Positions 1 to 14,209 are shown, counted from the first letter of the stretch. The stretch is 64,000 nt of DNA from Cardinalis cardinalis (GCA_014549065.1 JACDOX010000023.1:3441805-3505804); one strand, 5' to 3'. The notes: generated by a model not told the origin, from the sequence alone. A program made the numbers and translations.

Positions 1-2593
1 GGAAAGGCTTATTTTTGTTCCCTCGGCCTCCCAAGCCAACCCATTCCCCTGCTCAGCAAGAATGGTGAGAAAGATATGGATAAAAATACAAACAGGATTT
101 AAGAATTTAATTAGCTCTGATGGTCATCCAATCTCCAGTTGTCTGGTAATTGTCTCTTTCAAAGGGATCATTTGAAGCAGAGCTTCATATGCTTTGTGAA
201 TGTCAGTAAACTAAGCTTGTTAGTGTACAGTGCAAAGGCCAAGCTGAATTCTTGTGAGTATTTGCAGCCTTTAATAAATAGCACGGCTGTGCCAAGGAGG
301 AATCATTCCTTACACCCACTCGCCCTTAAGATGTTTCCCTTCAATTCAGAAATTAATATTCAGTTGAAAAGTTATTATACATTTTATGTCTTTCAAAATA
401 TTCTTGGCAGTGCATAGGAGTCAGTCTGCAGAGNAGTGGGATGGGTTGGGGTTTTTTTTTTCCACCCACCCTCTGCAGGGAAGATCTGGAGCCAAGAAGT
501 AGCTGTTAGACTTTCAGGTTTGTCAGCTTATTTGTTTGAGGTTGGGGTTTTTTTTTGGTCTCATAGTGCTGTTTCCTGAGCTGTGGAGCTCCTGCTCCAT
601 CTTCTTAGGGCCGGCTTGGCACATCAGTGAGAGGTCCAAACGTCAGGTTATCAGGCTGTTGACAAGATGTTGCTGTGACCTGTTCCCAACGCTGCCAAAT
701 TGAACAATTAGGGCTAAAGCTCATTATGGGGAGTGCCCACTTAGATTTTTTTTTTGAGTGATTAGAGAATTTCTTTTAGGAGAGCGGCTGGTTTGCAGTA
801 ATTTTGCAAAGGAAAAGGATAGTTTGAGGTTTTTTCAAGGAAACAGAGTTGTTTATTGATGTCATTTTTGGCAATGATTTTGTTTGAACAGTTTTAGTTG
901 CCTCATAGTTTTAAGAAACTGAAATTTTGCAAGAGTGTAGGTTTGAGGTATTAAGAATAAGGAAAAGAAGGACTGGCTGAAATGTGTTGCAGAACTCCTT
1001 GTACTGAATGATTGGATGATAAAATGCTGGAGGAAATTGCTTGTAGATAAATGAAAGCCATGCATGGAGGAGGAGGAGGAGGGCAGTCACAATAGGGTTC
1101 ATGCCTGATGGATGCTTCACCNGGTGTTAACTGCTCTGGAAGAGACTTTGTTGTCCTGTAAAAATGGCAGTGAAATGACAGACAAAACAAGTGTCAGTAC
1201 TTGTTAATGAAATAACAGAAAACAAAACAGAAAGTATGGAAGTGCTGCTGTGTAAATGTGTGGTGCTCCTCTGTCTACAATACCGTATGCGGCTCTGGTC
1301 CTCCCTGCCTCCCATTTCACCTCCCCCAGTCCACAGAGTGTTGTAAAAAAGAAGAGAAATCCAAAGTATGGGGTGACAAAAAGCCACCACAAGTCCTTGC
1401 TCTGGAGGGAGACCTGCAAAAGTGATGAATGTCACAAAAAAAAGAGATGGGGTATGAGCATCTGCTGTCCTTCCAAGGAGGTGGGCAGGAGATGAGCACG
1501 GGAGAGCTGTGAAGGGGAAGATGATGGGTTCTGCGGCAGCTCTGGGGCTCCTGTACTGCCNGCATCGTTGCTCTCTGAGTTCAATAAGGAGAGGACCAGA
1601 AGTGGTTATGTGGTAGGAGGTACAGGGGAATTCCTCCTGGATGGGCCAAGCTGAGCCCTGCTGGAGGGAGCTGGGTGACATTCTGGNCAGTGCCAGGGAG
1701 CAGGCACTTGGTGCAGATGGGTTATTCTGTGGTGTCACTGTCTCCTTTCGCGGGAGCATTTGCTTTGTGTGGTGNAGATGAAGCTGACCAGTACCCCAAG
1801 TCCAAGACACTTCAAACATGATCTCACCTTGTGCTGTATGTGTACCTGACGCCTTGGACCCTACATATGAAAAACCTATAAATTTTGGAATTTGTAGTCT
1901 ATCTGTGGAATAGTGTCTCATCTGTAAGATGCTTTGTTTCTCTAAGCCATTTTCTCTGAAAATAAATGTCATGCAATATTCCTGAAGCATTTCAAAGATG
2001 CAGAAATGAGCACATAAAAACAATTATGCATGCTTGGGGAATCTTGTCCTTACAAGAGAATTTGAGTTTTTCTAGGAAGGTGCAAGCAAGAAGCTGCACA
2101 TAGACCAGGGAAAGGGAACAAATTCATGAGACTGATGATTAAGGGAGCACTTCCAGTATGTGAGGAGAGACTCTGCTCTGATATAATTGTGTTAATGGAA
2201 GTAATGATATATGATTGATGATGATAATTTTGTTGCTGATTTAGCCAGTTGATATTACAGTCTTTGTTGATATTGCTTGTTTAATACACATACTCTGTTG
2301 TTGTTCTTATGTTTCTTATCTTACTAAGGCTTAAAGGCTAACTTAAGGCTGTCTTAAAAGGCTAACTTTTCCCTTTCTTGCTCCAAAACGAATTAAACAC
2401 TGTTTGATCAGAACCAAGCAATTTACGCTCTTCANTACTATAGTCCTTTTTTTTCCCTTTGGTATATTCTCAGAATCATGTTTTGGATCCTCTGGTCATC
2501 TGCAGGAAGTCTGGGTTCCCAGTTGTTAAACCTTGGTTAAGTTCTTAATGTCAAATAATACAGAAGTGAATGCTATTTAAGTAAATCATAAGT

Positions 2594-3085
2594 CACAGAA
2601 TCCTAGAATGGTTTGGGTTGGAAAGGACTTTGAAGATCATCCAGTTCCAAGCTCCCTGCCATGGTGTCTTAGGGTGTCCTTACGATACTGCATCCCCTGT
2701 TGTCTGCTCTGGGGGTACACAGGAGTCCTTTAAGCTCCAGGTGGGGACAGCTGGGGGAGTTCCTCAGCACACGGTTGGTGTGCAGCGCTCACAGACTCCC
2801 TGGGGTTCTCTGTGCTGTGCTGTCTAGCACGGATAGAGGGAGTCCATCCCTGCTTTTCAGCAGGGCACCTCCACTAAACCAGGTTACTCAGAGCTCTATC
2901 CAGCCTGGCCTTGAACACTTCCAGGGGTGGGGAAGCCACAGATTATCTGGGCAACCTGTTCTGGTGCCTCACCACCCTCACAGAAAAGGATTTCTTCCCC
3001 ATATCTAACCTAAACCTACTCGCTTTCAGTTAGAAACCATTCCCCCTGTCCTGTCACTAAATTTGCTTTGTGAAGGCTCCTGCAG
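2594..3085 (-). mobile_element. CR1 LINE 3' fragment, interrupted by an insertion
   Basis: The + strand begins with the reverse complement of the CR1 3' tail (cacagaatcctagaatgg, then a gggttggaaaggact block). It continues through the usual antisense CR1 landmarks: a ccactaaaccaggt block, 'cacttccaggg', a 'cctcaccaccctcacag' block and 'tctaacctaaacct'. The element therefore lies on the minus strand and is 5' truncated. About 190 bases at 2665-2857 do not belong to CR1 and separate two parts that are normally contiguous. No coding capacity remains. Confidence 0.85.
2665..2857. mobile_element. Unidentified insertion inside a CR1 copy
   Basis: Flanking CR1 sequence ends at 'gctccctgccatgg' (to 2664) and resumes at 'gcagggcacctccact' (about 2859). 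The 190-base interior starts TGTCTTAGGG and is not CR1. It may be a short LTR fragment or another small element, since it begins with TG and the right junction can be read as ending CA. I found no clean target-site duplication and do not recognise the family. Confidence 0.5.
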
Positions 3086-5170
3086 ACCTAATTCAGCTCT
3101 CATCTATAAATCTTCCTCTCGTGTGTTGCGATAACATGCAAGCACGTGGGACCTTTGATTTTTCTTTAGTGTAACATGACTGGAAAAAATTCCTGTCTTT
3201 GGTGTGATGCCTTGAGTTCTACTGCCATCCTCCATTTTCTTCCTGGGAAAATACCTACTTTAACTTGCAGTGTGAAGCTTTGCTGATCAATATGTTAGAA
3301 GCATAGTAAAGTTCAAGAAATTGCCTCCATTACTATCTTGAGATGAGAAATTGATTCAGCTGCATTCTCTTTCTGCTAATTCATCTGTTCTTTACATTCC
3401 CATAAAAGGTATTATGTGCTCCTTATTTTCCAGCAGCGTCATCAATCCTAATGAGGAGAGAAGACTGAAAATTTATATTGTGTATATGGGATAGCTGATC
3501 TCTGACTTAGCTCTTAATTTGTAAATGTTGCTGTAGGCTTCACTTCTCAGCTTCTCCTTATTGTCCTTTGTATGCAAAGCCTAAGAGCTGGGATGGAAGC
3601 AAAACTGAAGAATATGGCAAAGGAGTATAAAGTTAGATTGCTTTCTAATGTAAAACTCAAAAATGGTGGTTAAAATTCAATGGAAAGAATTGAAATCTCA
3701 TTTGTAAATTTGATGAACATCTGCACTGTTTGTTNCTGCATTAATTATGTTTGGACTGTTTTCAGTATTTATCTGCTATCAGTTCTCTACCTCTGGCTCT
3801 AAAATGTCCAAAGTTTTACTTTTTATCTGTGTTATTATGTATGAGACCTTTGCACATGTCTGATAATTTCTGTAACCCTGCATAGGGGTGGTATTGTAGC
3901 TCTAATGATGAAAGTGATATAGTGGGAAAAGCAGCCAGAACAAATACGAAAAACAGGAAAGGGCTTTTCTGGGTATTTCAGTTGTTGTTTTTCCTAGTGT
4001 CCATCAGCCCAGCCTCTGTAGGAAGCTACCAGGAATGGTTTGTCTGCACAATATTTTGGCATTTTTAAGCTTAATAGTAGCAACATTTGTTCAGAGCAGA
4101 TGGATAAATGACAAAGAAAGCAAAACTATATATTGTGACTTTGGTCATGGCTCATGATATAGCAGTTATTTTTTAAATTAAATTTCAGCATATTGTCAGG
4201 TTCTAAATAGTTGTGTTAAACTGAGGCAAAAAAACTTGACATTTTCCCTCTTGGCTCCACTGATGTTAATCTCAGGTTTTCTCCATGTGTCTGAATATTT
4301 TTTCTTACAAACAAATGGNGCTCAACTTCTGGTCAGCTATAAGATTCAATATGCCTTTTATAAACCTAGAGATGTTTAAATAGCAGTGTGAAAACCAAGT
4401 CAGATAAAGTATTAAGTTGATGTGAGTTTATTAAAACCTTATTCCAACAAAGATTCCTGGACTTGCCTAGAAAAGCTGTGAGCAGACAGGATGCAAGTAG
4501 GTGATGAATTCATGAATTTAGGCTNACGTTTCTTGCAAGACATGGGTGCACACAGGTTTTAGTTACCGGGGCTCAACATGATAGTGTTGTAATAAAAAAC
4601 TCATTTAGATCAAAGAAAATCCTTGTGGTGCTACCAGCATTGATCATCAGCTGAGGTGTTCTATTAAAGAAAGACATTTTAGGCAGGTCAGGCTTTCCGA
4701 GGGACTGTCTCTCATGGTGCGTGCTTGGATGGGTTGATGTCTGGGTTGTGCTCTCCTGTTTTCTGTGGGCTTTTGGGAGGGGAGGATAGAGGGGGAAGCA
4801 GAGNCTGGCACTGGGCAGGACAAGGGAGTTGCTTGAGTTCTTCTCCCCCACCTTGCTGGATAACTAAGGGAGGGCACTTGCTCTGTGCAAGNATCTGCTG
4901 GACTTGGGGAGTGGCTTCTTGCTCTGTGTGGCAGCATCACAGTGCTTGGGACCCATTATCAGAGGTTTTAAGAGAATAATTTTAAAAAGTGAATGTAGTG
5001 TGACAGTGAGATGAAGTAGGTTGCTGTCACTGAGGTTGTCTTTAATCATTTCTGCATTTTCTTCTCAAGCTTGGACTGACTTCCCAAAACCCAGCAGAGC
5101 TCAATGCAGATGATATGTTTTCCACTGATATCAGTGAGCTGTGAATTGCACCCCAAGTTTCCAGGCCTGT

Positions 5171-5745
5171 TTCACAGAATCACAGAATGCCAGGCTGGGA
5201 GGCACCTCAAGGACCATCTGGTCCAGTCCAGAAGACCTTGCACATTTTTGTTTTACTCCATAAGGTTCCTGTTAGCCCACTCTTCCAGGCTATTCAGGTC
5301 ATTCTGCAGGGTGGCTCTTCCTGCGAAGTGTCTGCTGCCCCATTTAGCTTGGTATCATTGGCAAACTTTATCAGGGTACATTTGATTCTGTCTTCCAGAC
5401 CACTTATGAATGTATTAAACAGCACTGGGCTTAGTGTTGGTGGTTCACACTTGTGTCACTTTGCCCTTGGTGAATCCATGCTGGTTTTCCCAGTCACATG
5501 CTTCATCTGATTTGTGATAACCTCCTGCAGGATTTGTTCTGGAACTTTCTCCAGGGACTGAAGTATGGCTGACAGGCCTATAATTTCTCAGGTCCCTCTT
5601 TAAGCTCTTCTTGTGGATGGCGTGGCATTAGCCGCCTTCCAGTCTTTTGAGATGTCCCTCAATCCCCTTGACTTCTCAAAGATCACGTAGAGTGGCCTCA
5701 GTGATTTCAGCCAACATTCTTAACACCCTCAGGTGCTGAGGGGCT
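5171..5745 (-). mobile_element. Diverged CR1-type LINE fragment
   Basis: The right end on the minus strand is a CR1-like tail (two cacagaat motifs at 5172-5188, then a gctgggaggcacctca block). Reading the reverse complement leftwards gives degenerate reverse-transcriptase coding sequence: a stretch resembling the 'PISL...' to 'QHGFTKG' part of CR1 ORF2 and 'NTFISGLED', with many deletions and stops. The upstream boundary is uncertain; related sequence may continue to about 6090. It is older and more decayed than the copies at 2594 and 10736. Confidence 0.65.
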
Positions 5746-6460
5746 TCCCTNAAAGCCATCCAGGCAGCAGCATTGACAAAAACATATGTGTTGTTTTCAT
5801 TTAGGTAATTTAAGATGCCTTGTCTAGATACCTCTTCTGCACTGGGTGACAGCCTGATTGTATCTCCCACATCTTTGACTTTCATTAATCCCTCCCTTCC
5901 TGGTTGCTGTACCTGCACTTGTTTGTGTGGTACTTGTCATGTACGTTGCAAGCTCTGGGCCAGCAAATCTCCTGTCAGGGAAAGCATTCACCCTGCCTCT
6001 GGCTTCTGTCAAAGCAGCATGAGCTGCTGTGAAATCTTTATGGTCCCTGCAACAGAGGCAAGATGTTATTTTATTTATTGCATCAACATAACCCATTCCT
6101 CATTTTGCAGTAGGCACCAAGCTGAGTAAGAAGAAAAGATTCACTTACTTATATTTCAGTCTGTAATTTGAAAGTCTGTATCCATCCCAGAGATTTGACA
6201 AAGCAGTCTCTCACAATCAGTAAGGGAAAGGGGTTCTTGGTTGTTCTTTAAAGGAGTTGGAGTGCTGATAGTTGCCCTCTGCCATAGTGACTTAAAAGAT
6301 AGAGTAACCTGGAGATACTGTATTGAAGAGAAGTTAGTTTTTTGTTGTGTTGCAATAGGAAACTCACTGTCACAAATCTGCTCATGCTTTGGGGCAAGCT
6401 GGTGCTGGGAGATAGTCACATGTGGGAAAAATCTAATTTCCACTCTTTTGTTTTGTTTAG

Positions 6461-6558
6461 ATACGTCACTTTGAGATCACAGCATGAAAGCAGCATGAAA
6501 TGTTATGGCAAAGACAGCACACGAAGATACAAGAATCTCACAAATCCTCAAAAATCAG
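6461..6558 (+). other. Candidate untranslated exon of TRERF1
   Basis: A strong pyrimidine tract and acceptor (ttttgttttgtttag, AG at 6459-6460) is followed 98 bases later by a consensus donor (AAATCAG then gtaatg at 6559). The segment contains a CRE-like TACGTCAC near its start. There is no protein similarity, so if real it would be a noncoding 5' exon. This rests on splice-signal spacing only and chance pairs are common in introns. Confidence 0.2.
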
Positions 6559-9500
6559 GTAATGTCAGAGCATCCTATGTCCAGTTTTTTGAGGGCTGTC
6601 TTCTTTAATAAGGTTCAGTGCTTTTTGACAGTTTTTCAAAATTTGGGCTTCTGACTTCTCAAATCTGGTTAGTTGTGTGTTGGCTGGGTATCTAGTAGAA
6701 TATTATTTTGTGTTGCACAGTATGTATGACACAAGAGATATACACACATATCTTAAAGGACTACTTTGGCTATATTGTCTCATACCAGCAAAAGGACATT
6801 AACTTAAGAAACAAAGAAGCAGCAACCATGGTGGTCAGATTTTTTTAGCCATTGGATTTGACTTGGCTCCATTGCTAGGCACCCAACATATCCTATTTTA
6901 GAGGGATGGATTTTTCAGAGGGTCCTGCAGATGCATTTCTCAAAACTCTCTCCTTTGGAGGAGAGACGTGGGGCTCAAACTAGCTCTTCCCTCCCCACTG
7001 GAAGCTTAGACATATGCTATTTTCCACATACTACTACTGTGCTTGATTTTTTTGATTGTTTTATCTCTCTCAGGATGTTTCCTCCTTGCCTGTTTTTGCA
7101 AATTCTAGCATATGTTCTTTGCCTGTTTCGAAGCATTTCCACTTAGAGAAAAAGGCAATCTCATTGCACTCTGCAGAGAGTAAACACTACAGGGGTCAGG
7201 AAGAAACTGCTTAAGTGCATTACAAGGGTGCTCACCTTAAACTAAACTTGCAGGTTTATCATGGCTGTGGTCACAGCAATAGCTGATGGATTAATGTTTG
7301 AAAATTTCCCCCTCTCCCCCAAATCAACAGCAGNGACCAGAGGTTGTAATGTAGCCACATAACAGTAACTGAATGAGGACTGACCTCTCTGTCCTAAGTT
7401 CATTTCATGTTTGCAGAACCAGGATCTTGCTGGGGAATAACAAGTGGGTCAGTTCAGTACTAGAAGTAAACTAAAATATGAACCCAAGTACAATTTTGAT
7501 GATAGGACATGTTTATTTTCCAGGAAGCATTTGAGAGTATTGCCCTTTTGATATAGGACTCNGCAGAAGGGAATTTGTCTCAGCCAAAGCAGTCAGGAAA
7601 CCCAGGTTGACTGAAGAGATTTCAAATCAAGTATCACTTGATCTAATACGCAGTAAGGTATTAGCAAATATTAAAAAAATAAAACTACTGTGTTTGTCAC
7701 AGTAGCACCTTTAGTTAGTGCTGTCTTTGGTATGCTTTTTAGTCGCTTAGTCATGGACTATGCAATTCAAGTGCCCTTCTGGCCTTANGTCAAGGCTTGT
7801 CTTTTGTTTTTATTTCTCATCAGTATTGTGAGGAAATCACATCATTTTATGCTTGCCATTTTTATGAAGTAATGTGATACCTGCTTCTGTTGCAGTTCTC
7901 CAAACCCTTCAGAGTACCTTGAAACAATTCACCGACAGCAAAGATAATCAGATTTGTTGAAGCAACCTTCTTTGTTTCTTTGGGACTCATGAAATTGTAT
8001 CTTCCTTAAACTAGATTCAGTTAATGGCTTTATTTAGAAATCAGCCTTCTCTTTTTGAATAACCANAATAATTCTGCTAGGCTGGGGGAAAAAACATTTT
8101 CATTAAATTACTAGTGCCTTAGAATTCATTTTTTTACATAGATCAAAACAAGAGGAAGATGTTTCTGTTTGTCTTCCCCCTTTCTTCTACTCCTTTTCTA
8201 GAGACTTTCCTGAGATGATCAACTGTTTTTCCTGTTGGGTTTGGTGTTTGGTTTTTGGGGGATTTTTTCTTGGTTTTTCTTTGCTGCCTTTTTTTAAGCT
8301 TCATTGAAGTAGAGAAATTGCTCGGTTCTCTCCCAGTGCCATCGTTGTTCTCCCCTCCCCCAAGTCCAATGTGGTTTTTATTAAACTGAATTAGGACATT
8401 CTAGTCTCTCTTAAGAGTGGAAATGGGAACAGCTTAAATGAGCAGCCACATGAGACTCAGCAGCCTTTCCAACTGCACTGCAGAAGCTTAGCTGCAAAGA
8501 GAATGATAATTTTTGAAGGATTTGTGCAACTGTTGAAGAACTACCAGCATTAATATTAAAAAGCAGCTTATCCGTTTTTCCTTTTCCATTTTAAGAGTGT
8601 ATAGCTTTCTTACTATGCTTGCTATAAAAATCAAGTCTACTAAATATTTTGCTTCCTTTCAATCCTCTTCCCTTTTGTAATTCCTCTATCTGCATACTTT
8701 CTCATATACTGAAGTGAGTTCTTTGTTGTTGGTTTTGCTTAAGAACGTCAACCTCTGGGGCTGAATGCAGATACAGGNGTGGGTTTGAGATCTCTGCCAT
8801 TCAAAACCAGCCAAAACTGAATTGCAGCAGAAACCGTAGGAGCAATTGTATCCAGGATTGGGATGCAAAGGATTTTATCCCTAAAAACATTTGTCCTTGA
8901 GGTAGAAAATTATTGGTCCTTGAAATCCATATTGCTACTTCAGTGTTTATTCTAACCCAAACAGCCGTGAGCCTGATATCTTCTGACCCTTATTTTCAGT
9001 NTCTCTCTCTCTTTATTGCTATATCAGATGTCTTCAGGATTTCCATAGATACTTAAAAAAAAAGAAAAGTAGGTCTTTGAGTTATCATCTCACCTCTCTT
9101 TCCATTTTCCTCTCTGCTGGCTCACCCAGCCACCTTGCCTGGCATTGGAAATTATTCATTCTCTTTTGAGTACTGTGCTGATTTTTTCACAGTATATATT
9201 CTTTGCAAAGGAAAAAAAAAAGAACAGAGCAGGGGCTTGAACTCCAGTTGCATAAAAAGTTATGAGGGCAAACCTGGTATCCAAACAGGGCACAAGAGCA
9301 NAGGGGTCTCTGAAATATGCCACTCTTACTCTCCTAATTCTGTGCTTCTCAGCCTTCCAGCATTACTCTGGTCTGAACACCTAGGGACAGTGCCAGCTTT
9401 GTCCCTGAGAGCTGTGTGTGTGCAGTACAGGTGGGTCTGTTCTTGGGCNGATCCCTTACTTTCCAAAGCTGTTCCTCTGGTTGGGGTCACAGTGGTGTAG

Positions 9501-10735
9501 TGGCCAGCTGAAAACTGTGCCTGTCTGTGCCCAGCTTCAGGGCTGGGGTATGGTCAGGCACTGGTGTGAGCAGAATGCAGGCTGTCAGGGAAGGAACTGC
9601 TGTTTATTCCTGTGTCTATCCTAAAGGAAATCAGAGAGCAAGATGATGTGAATGATGGCTGTCTTGGTTTAGGAATAGCTTGGCAGGAGATCTGACAGCT
9701 CTGAATAACAAAACAGGTCAATAAAAACTTTCCCATTAAAAAAGGCTAAAAAATGAATAAGAGAAACCCTGTTTTGTTTCTATGGAAGCTAAGTAGTGGG
9801 AAAAATTAAATGAAAGAGGGGAAAGGAGAACTTGATTTTGGCTTTCNTGTTACCTGAAGTTAAGAATGAAACTTATATTGCAGTGGCAGAAAGTCACTCA
9901 CTNAAGAGATCCCTGTCAGCCTGTGTGACTGAAGGCTGGTAATGCACGATTGAAACATGAGAACACACAGCAATGACACATTTCTAAGCAGGCCTTAGGT
10001 GTTATAAAACACAGTTTAGGCTGCTAAGGGTGGTGGTTAACTTTGCTTTAAGAGANGTTTTACCATCCTTGAGGGAGGGAGGAACACAAGGAGGGATGGT
10101 GCAAGTGAGTATCTGCTGATGCTCTTGCTTGTGAGTAGCTACAGATACTTGGTCCTGCAAAAGCTGCTTGAACATGGAGGAGTGTGGGCTTTTTTGCTGT
10201 CTTATCCAGNCTTCTTTTTTTCAGGCTAGTTAGTAATGAATCTATAAAAGCATGTAGATGTTTAGCTTAAAGGGACAGCTGAAAAACTTGAAATAAGTTG
10301 GACAAACTGTAGGATCCNATTCCCTTTTGATACACAGCCATGCAGCCTACTGTGATGGGTTAGATTAGAGCTGTAATAACTTTAGAGCCTTTTAGTGAGT
10401 CTGCTTCCTTCAGCATTTGCTCTCATACAGTCTTTTGTCATCCCTCTCCATTAACTCAGTTCTGAAACTGGCTCTGGCTCACATTCAGCCCTGGTTTTAC
10501 AGCACACACCCAGCCCAACTTTTATGCATCAACTTATTTGTAGTGGATGTCTCGTTCTGAAATTCATGTGAATTCAGGCAGTTCAATTGTGTGACTGTCA
10601 TTTGATCTGTAATTTTACTCGAGTTGAAAAATTCTGCGGGTTTTGGCTTCTGCAGTGTGTGATGGAGCCAGAAGGGTTCATTTTATATAACTATCATCTT
10701 CTTTGTATTTCACTGCCTGTTGTCTTCTCTAAGTT

Positions 10736-11240
10736 TGTAGAATGGCCTGGATTGGAAGGGATCTTAAAGGCCATCTAATTTCAGCCTCCCTGCTGTCAGC
10801 AGGGACACNTTCCNCTAGACCAGGCTGCTCAGAATGCCATCCAACCTGGCCCTACACACTTCCAGGGATGAGACATCCACAACTTCTCTGGACAATCTGT
10901 TCAGTGCTTCATNACCCTCACAGTAAAGCACTTCTTCCTAGTATATAATCTAAACTGACTCTCTTTTCAGTTTGAAGCCATTCCCCCAAGTCCTGTCACT
11001 ACAGGCTCTCATAAAAAATCCCTCACCATCGTTCTCAGAGGNTCCCTTCAGGTACTGGAAGGCCACAGTTAGATCNCTGCAAGATCTTCTCCAGGCTGAA
11101 CAATCCCAGTTCTCTCAGCATTTCCTCATAGGAGAGATGCTCCATCCCTCTAATCGTCTTGGTTGCCTCCTCTGGATTCACTCCAACAGGTCCATGNCCT
11201 TCCTGTACTGGGAACCCTGCAGCTGCTTCTGGCTTTATTG
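10736..11240 (-). mobile_element. CR1 LINE 3' fragment
   Basis: The + strand reads the antisense CR1 3' region in order: a tagaatggcctggattgg tail-like start, 'ctagaccaggctgctcag', 'cacttccagggatgaga', a caccctcacagtaaag-like block, 'tctaaactgactctc', then a ctgaacaatcccagttctct block. It reaches further into ORF2 than the copy at 2594. It is 5' truncated and non-coding. Confidence 0.85.
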
Positions 11241-14209
11241 TGATAGAGTTTACAAAGGAGAAAAATTGGATCACCTTTATTGAAGACTGGTATTTCCTTC
11301 CCACTTCAAGTTTACCAGAATTAAGTTAGGGCATGCTTCCAGGAGAGCCTATTTGTGTTGCCTTTCAGTTACTTGTGTTTGAAGAGGGAGACAGCTGGAG
11401 TGTGTAAAGGCATTTCAGCCAGCTTGGTTGGCCCCTGGCTTTCAGTCTGGAGAATGGAGCTGTGCAAGTTGCAGGGGACCTTGTTGAAATTACGAGAAAA
11501 GAAGTGGAGCAAACCCTTGTCTGTTGAAATCAATTGAACTACCATTAGCGTGAGTCCAGATTTCATCCATAAACTTAAGTAGGGTATTTCTTTTTCTAGG
11601 CAGCCTACAGAAATATTCCTGTCTGTTGGCATTTGTTTTCATGTTTCTTTGTAATGATTGCATAATTGGGATGTATCTGTAATGTCAGAAATGTAATAGG
11701 GTAAGTAGCATAAATGACTGTTAGGAACAGAAGAAACACAGAACTGCAGAACCGTTGTTGCTTTTAACTCCTACTAGTTTAGTTGTTCAGTTTAACCATT
11801 TAGTAGTCAAAGCTGTTGTGGTAAATGGCAGTGATGGGTGTTTAAGCACCAGTGCTAAACACAAAGAAGAAAAAGCAGGGTTTTCTTCCATTCTCTTAAA
11901 TGGAAATAATTCAGTATACTGCGAATGGTTTCTCAGTTGGCCAGAGAGTAACTTTTCTGCCCCTGTGCCTTAATGACGTCGTGATAGACTCTGGTTTTAA
12001 TCTGACAAGAAATGTGTACCGTTAGGATTTTGTTAAAGCTGATAGCAAATGCTGTGTATACAGCATCAAGCCCTTGAGTTTAAGCCTTTAGTTCGAGTAC
12101 TAAAAAAACATTTGGTATCTAAGGGACTGGTTGATTACTGATTATGCTTTTATCAATGTGCATATCTGGGTTTTTTCTATTACCTGAAGGTAGAATAACA
12201 ATGCTTTTTAAACATTTGCATTTTTTTCTCTCCAGATCAGTGATGCCTTTGAAAGGAATGTTTTCATCTTTCTTTTACTTTTATTTGGGGGAGGGGAGAT
12301 GGGTGTTTGAAAACAATGCAATTTTTTTCAAATGTGATTCTTATAGTGACTGAACTTTCCAGTCCTTTTGTGACTTGATTGGTTTTTTAATGTAATATCC
12401 CGTTATATTCTTAAAAGCTTTTTACAGATGTTTCTGTATAACTCTGATGATAACTCTGTAATCTACCTGACATCAGCATGTCCCATCTCTCAAACCAGAG
12501 CTGAGTTGAGGATGCTAGAGCTGCTGGAGAGGAAATGTTAATGAATCATTTTTAATTTTTTTTTTTTATTCTGAGAGAGGGGAAGAAAGGTGTCAGGGGT
12601 GATGCCACAGATATAAAACCTCTTGCTGTGACAGGTAACCCCCAGGTGAAAGGGTGCAGTATGTGGAACTTGGCACATGCCCAAGGGACATCACTTTTTG
12701 TGGTGACTACAGCACTAGCTCTGGCTGCTGGTAGTCCACAGCATCTGCCCNTGTGGTGCTCCTGCCTGTGGGAAGAGAAGGCGTCACGGGCCTGGTTGGC
12801 CCCTTGATACATTTTTGCAATGAAATCAAGTTGCTTGCTGCCTTAAGTCTCTTACTGTCCTTACTCCTGAATTCTTGTGGTCTTTTGTTTCCTGAGACAT
12901 TTGTTCTCCCTCATTGGTTTGTATTGTTTCTTGTCCTTTGACTAATACTTGTCACTTCAGACTTTAAAGAGAAGGGCTAAATTCCGGGAACTTGGTGTAT
13001 ATTACAGCTCTGCTAATAGGTGAAATGGGACATAGCTCCTATGCAAAAGGTGTGCCTACAGATCAGTAGTACTGTTTTTATGGGAAGATGTGTTCTGAAC
13101 CTCTTGACTGAACTTCCTTAACTTGGCAGGCATAAAAGGAGATGCACGTTCCCTCTCTTCCTCTAAATGTTGATGGCCTTTCAGTGTGAAACACCATACA
13201 GTGTTTATTTTTATGCCCTTTTAATGTTTTGTGGAGGGTTTGTTTAGTTTCCCTTCATAATTTTTAATAGGAAGTCTTTGAAGTTGGGTCGTGGATGAAA
13301 AACCCTGTTGGCAGCCTGACTATTCATTGTTGACTCCTATCTTCTTTAATTGTTCATCTATAAAAATCTGAAGGGAGTGTGTTCAGAGAAACTGTGAAGC
13401 AATGTATATTTCTGGAAAGGGGAAATAAACTTGCAATTATTCTCAGCTATTATTTGTCACGTGAAGATGTTACATACTAATGGTTGCAGATGGTTTACAC
13501 AAAAACTATACACACTGCAAAGGCTCTTCATTGGGAGCTATGGCTTTCTGTTATACATTATGCCAGAATGGAAAAGGTTTTTTTCTGCCTGCAGCTATGT
13601 ATTACCCTTACTTGCTGTTGCTAGCACAAACTCTCCTTAATATGCATCCAGCAATGGTTAAAATTTTCTCCATCGGTGACTTCACATTTATCAACGTCGA
13701 TGGAGGATTCTTCTCAGGTTAGAAAGGTAAGGACATCAGTGTGCAGGAGTCTTTGGTGGAGAGCACTGCATTTAGAAAATCAGATGTGAAGGAAGCAAGA
13801 GTTAAGGTTTTGGTTTAATATTTCTGTGTTCTTGTTTAAGNTCAGGGTCTGCTTTTATTTTATGTATGTATTTATGAGTGCATAAGCATTTTGTACCTCA
13901 GTGCATATGTGTGACTGTAGGCACAGTGGTTGCTTCATATTGTGGAGTAGTAAAACAATCCTATCATGTGCTTATGTATTTTTTATTCTTCAGAAACAGT
14001 ACAGACATCTGTAAAATGTTATTTGAGTTACAGTTTATAGACTAAAAATTATAAAACACTGCATTCGGTATAAATTTGTCTGCTGAAATCATGCAACACA
14101 AAGAAGGAGGGGGGAGAAGGTAGAACAGAAGTTGGAGTTCAGCATTCTTGATGTAAGGTGACTGGTCAGAAAATATTTCAATTGACAGAAAATATTTCAA
14201 TTTGATCTT

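Noticed and set aside
1127..2023. 298-residue open frame on the minus strand
   Set aside because: It contains four ambiguous bases that could hide stops, has no recognisable domain and no splice or promoter context, and its composition looks like random intron sequence. A homology search finding a conserved match would reverse this.
10067..10096. G-quadruplex at the gagggaggga tract
   Set aside because: Only two runs of three or more G are close together; the loops to the next run are long and the signal is weak.
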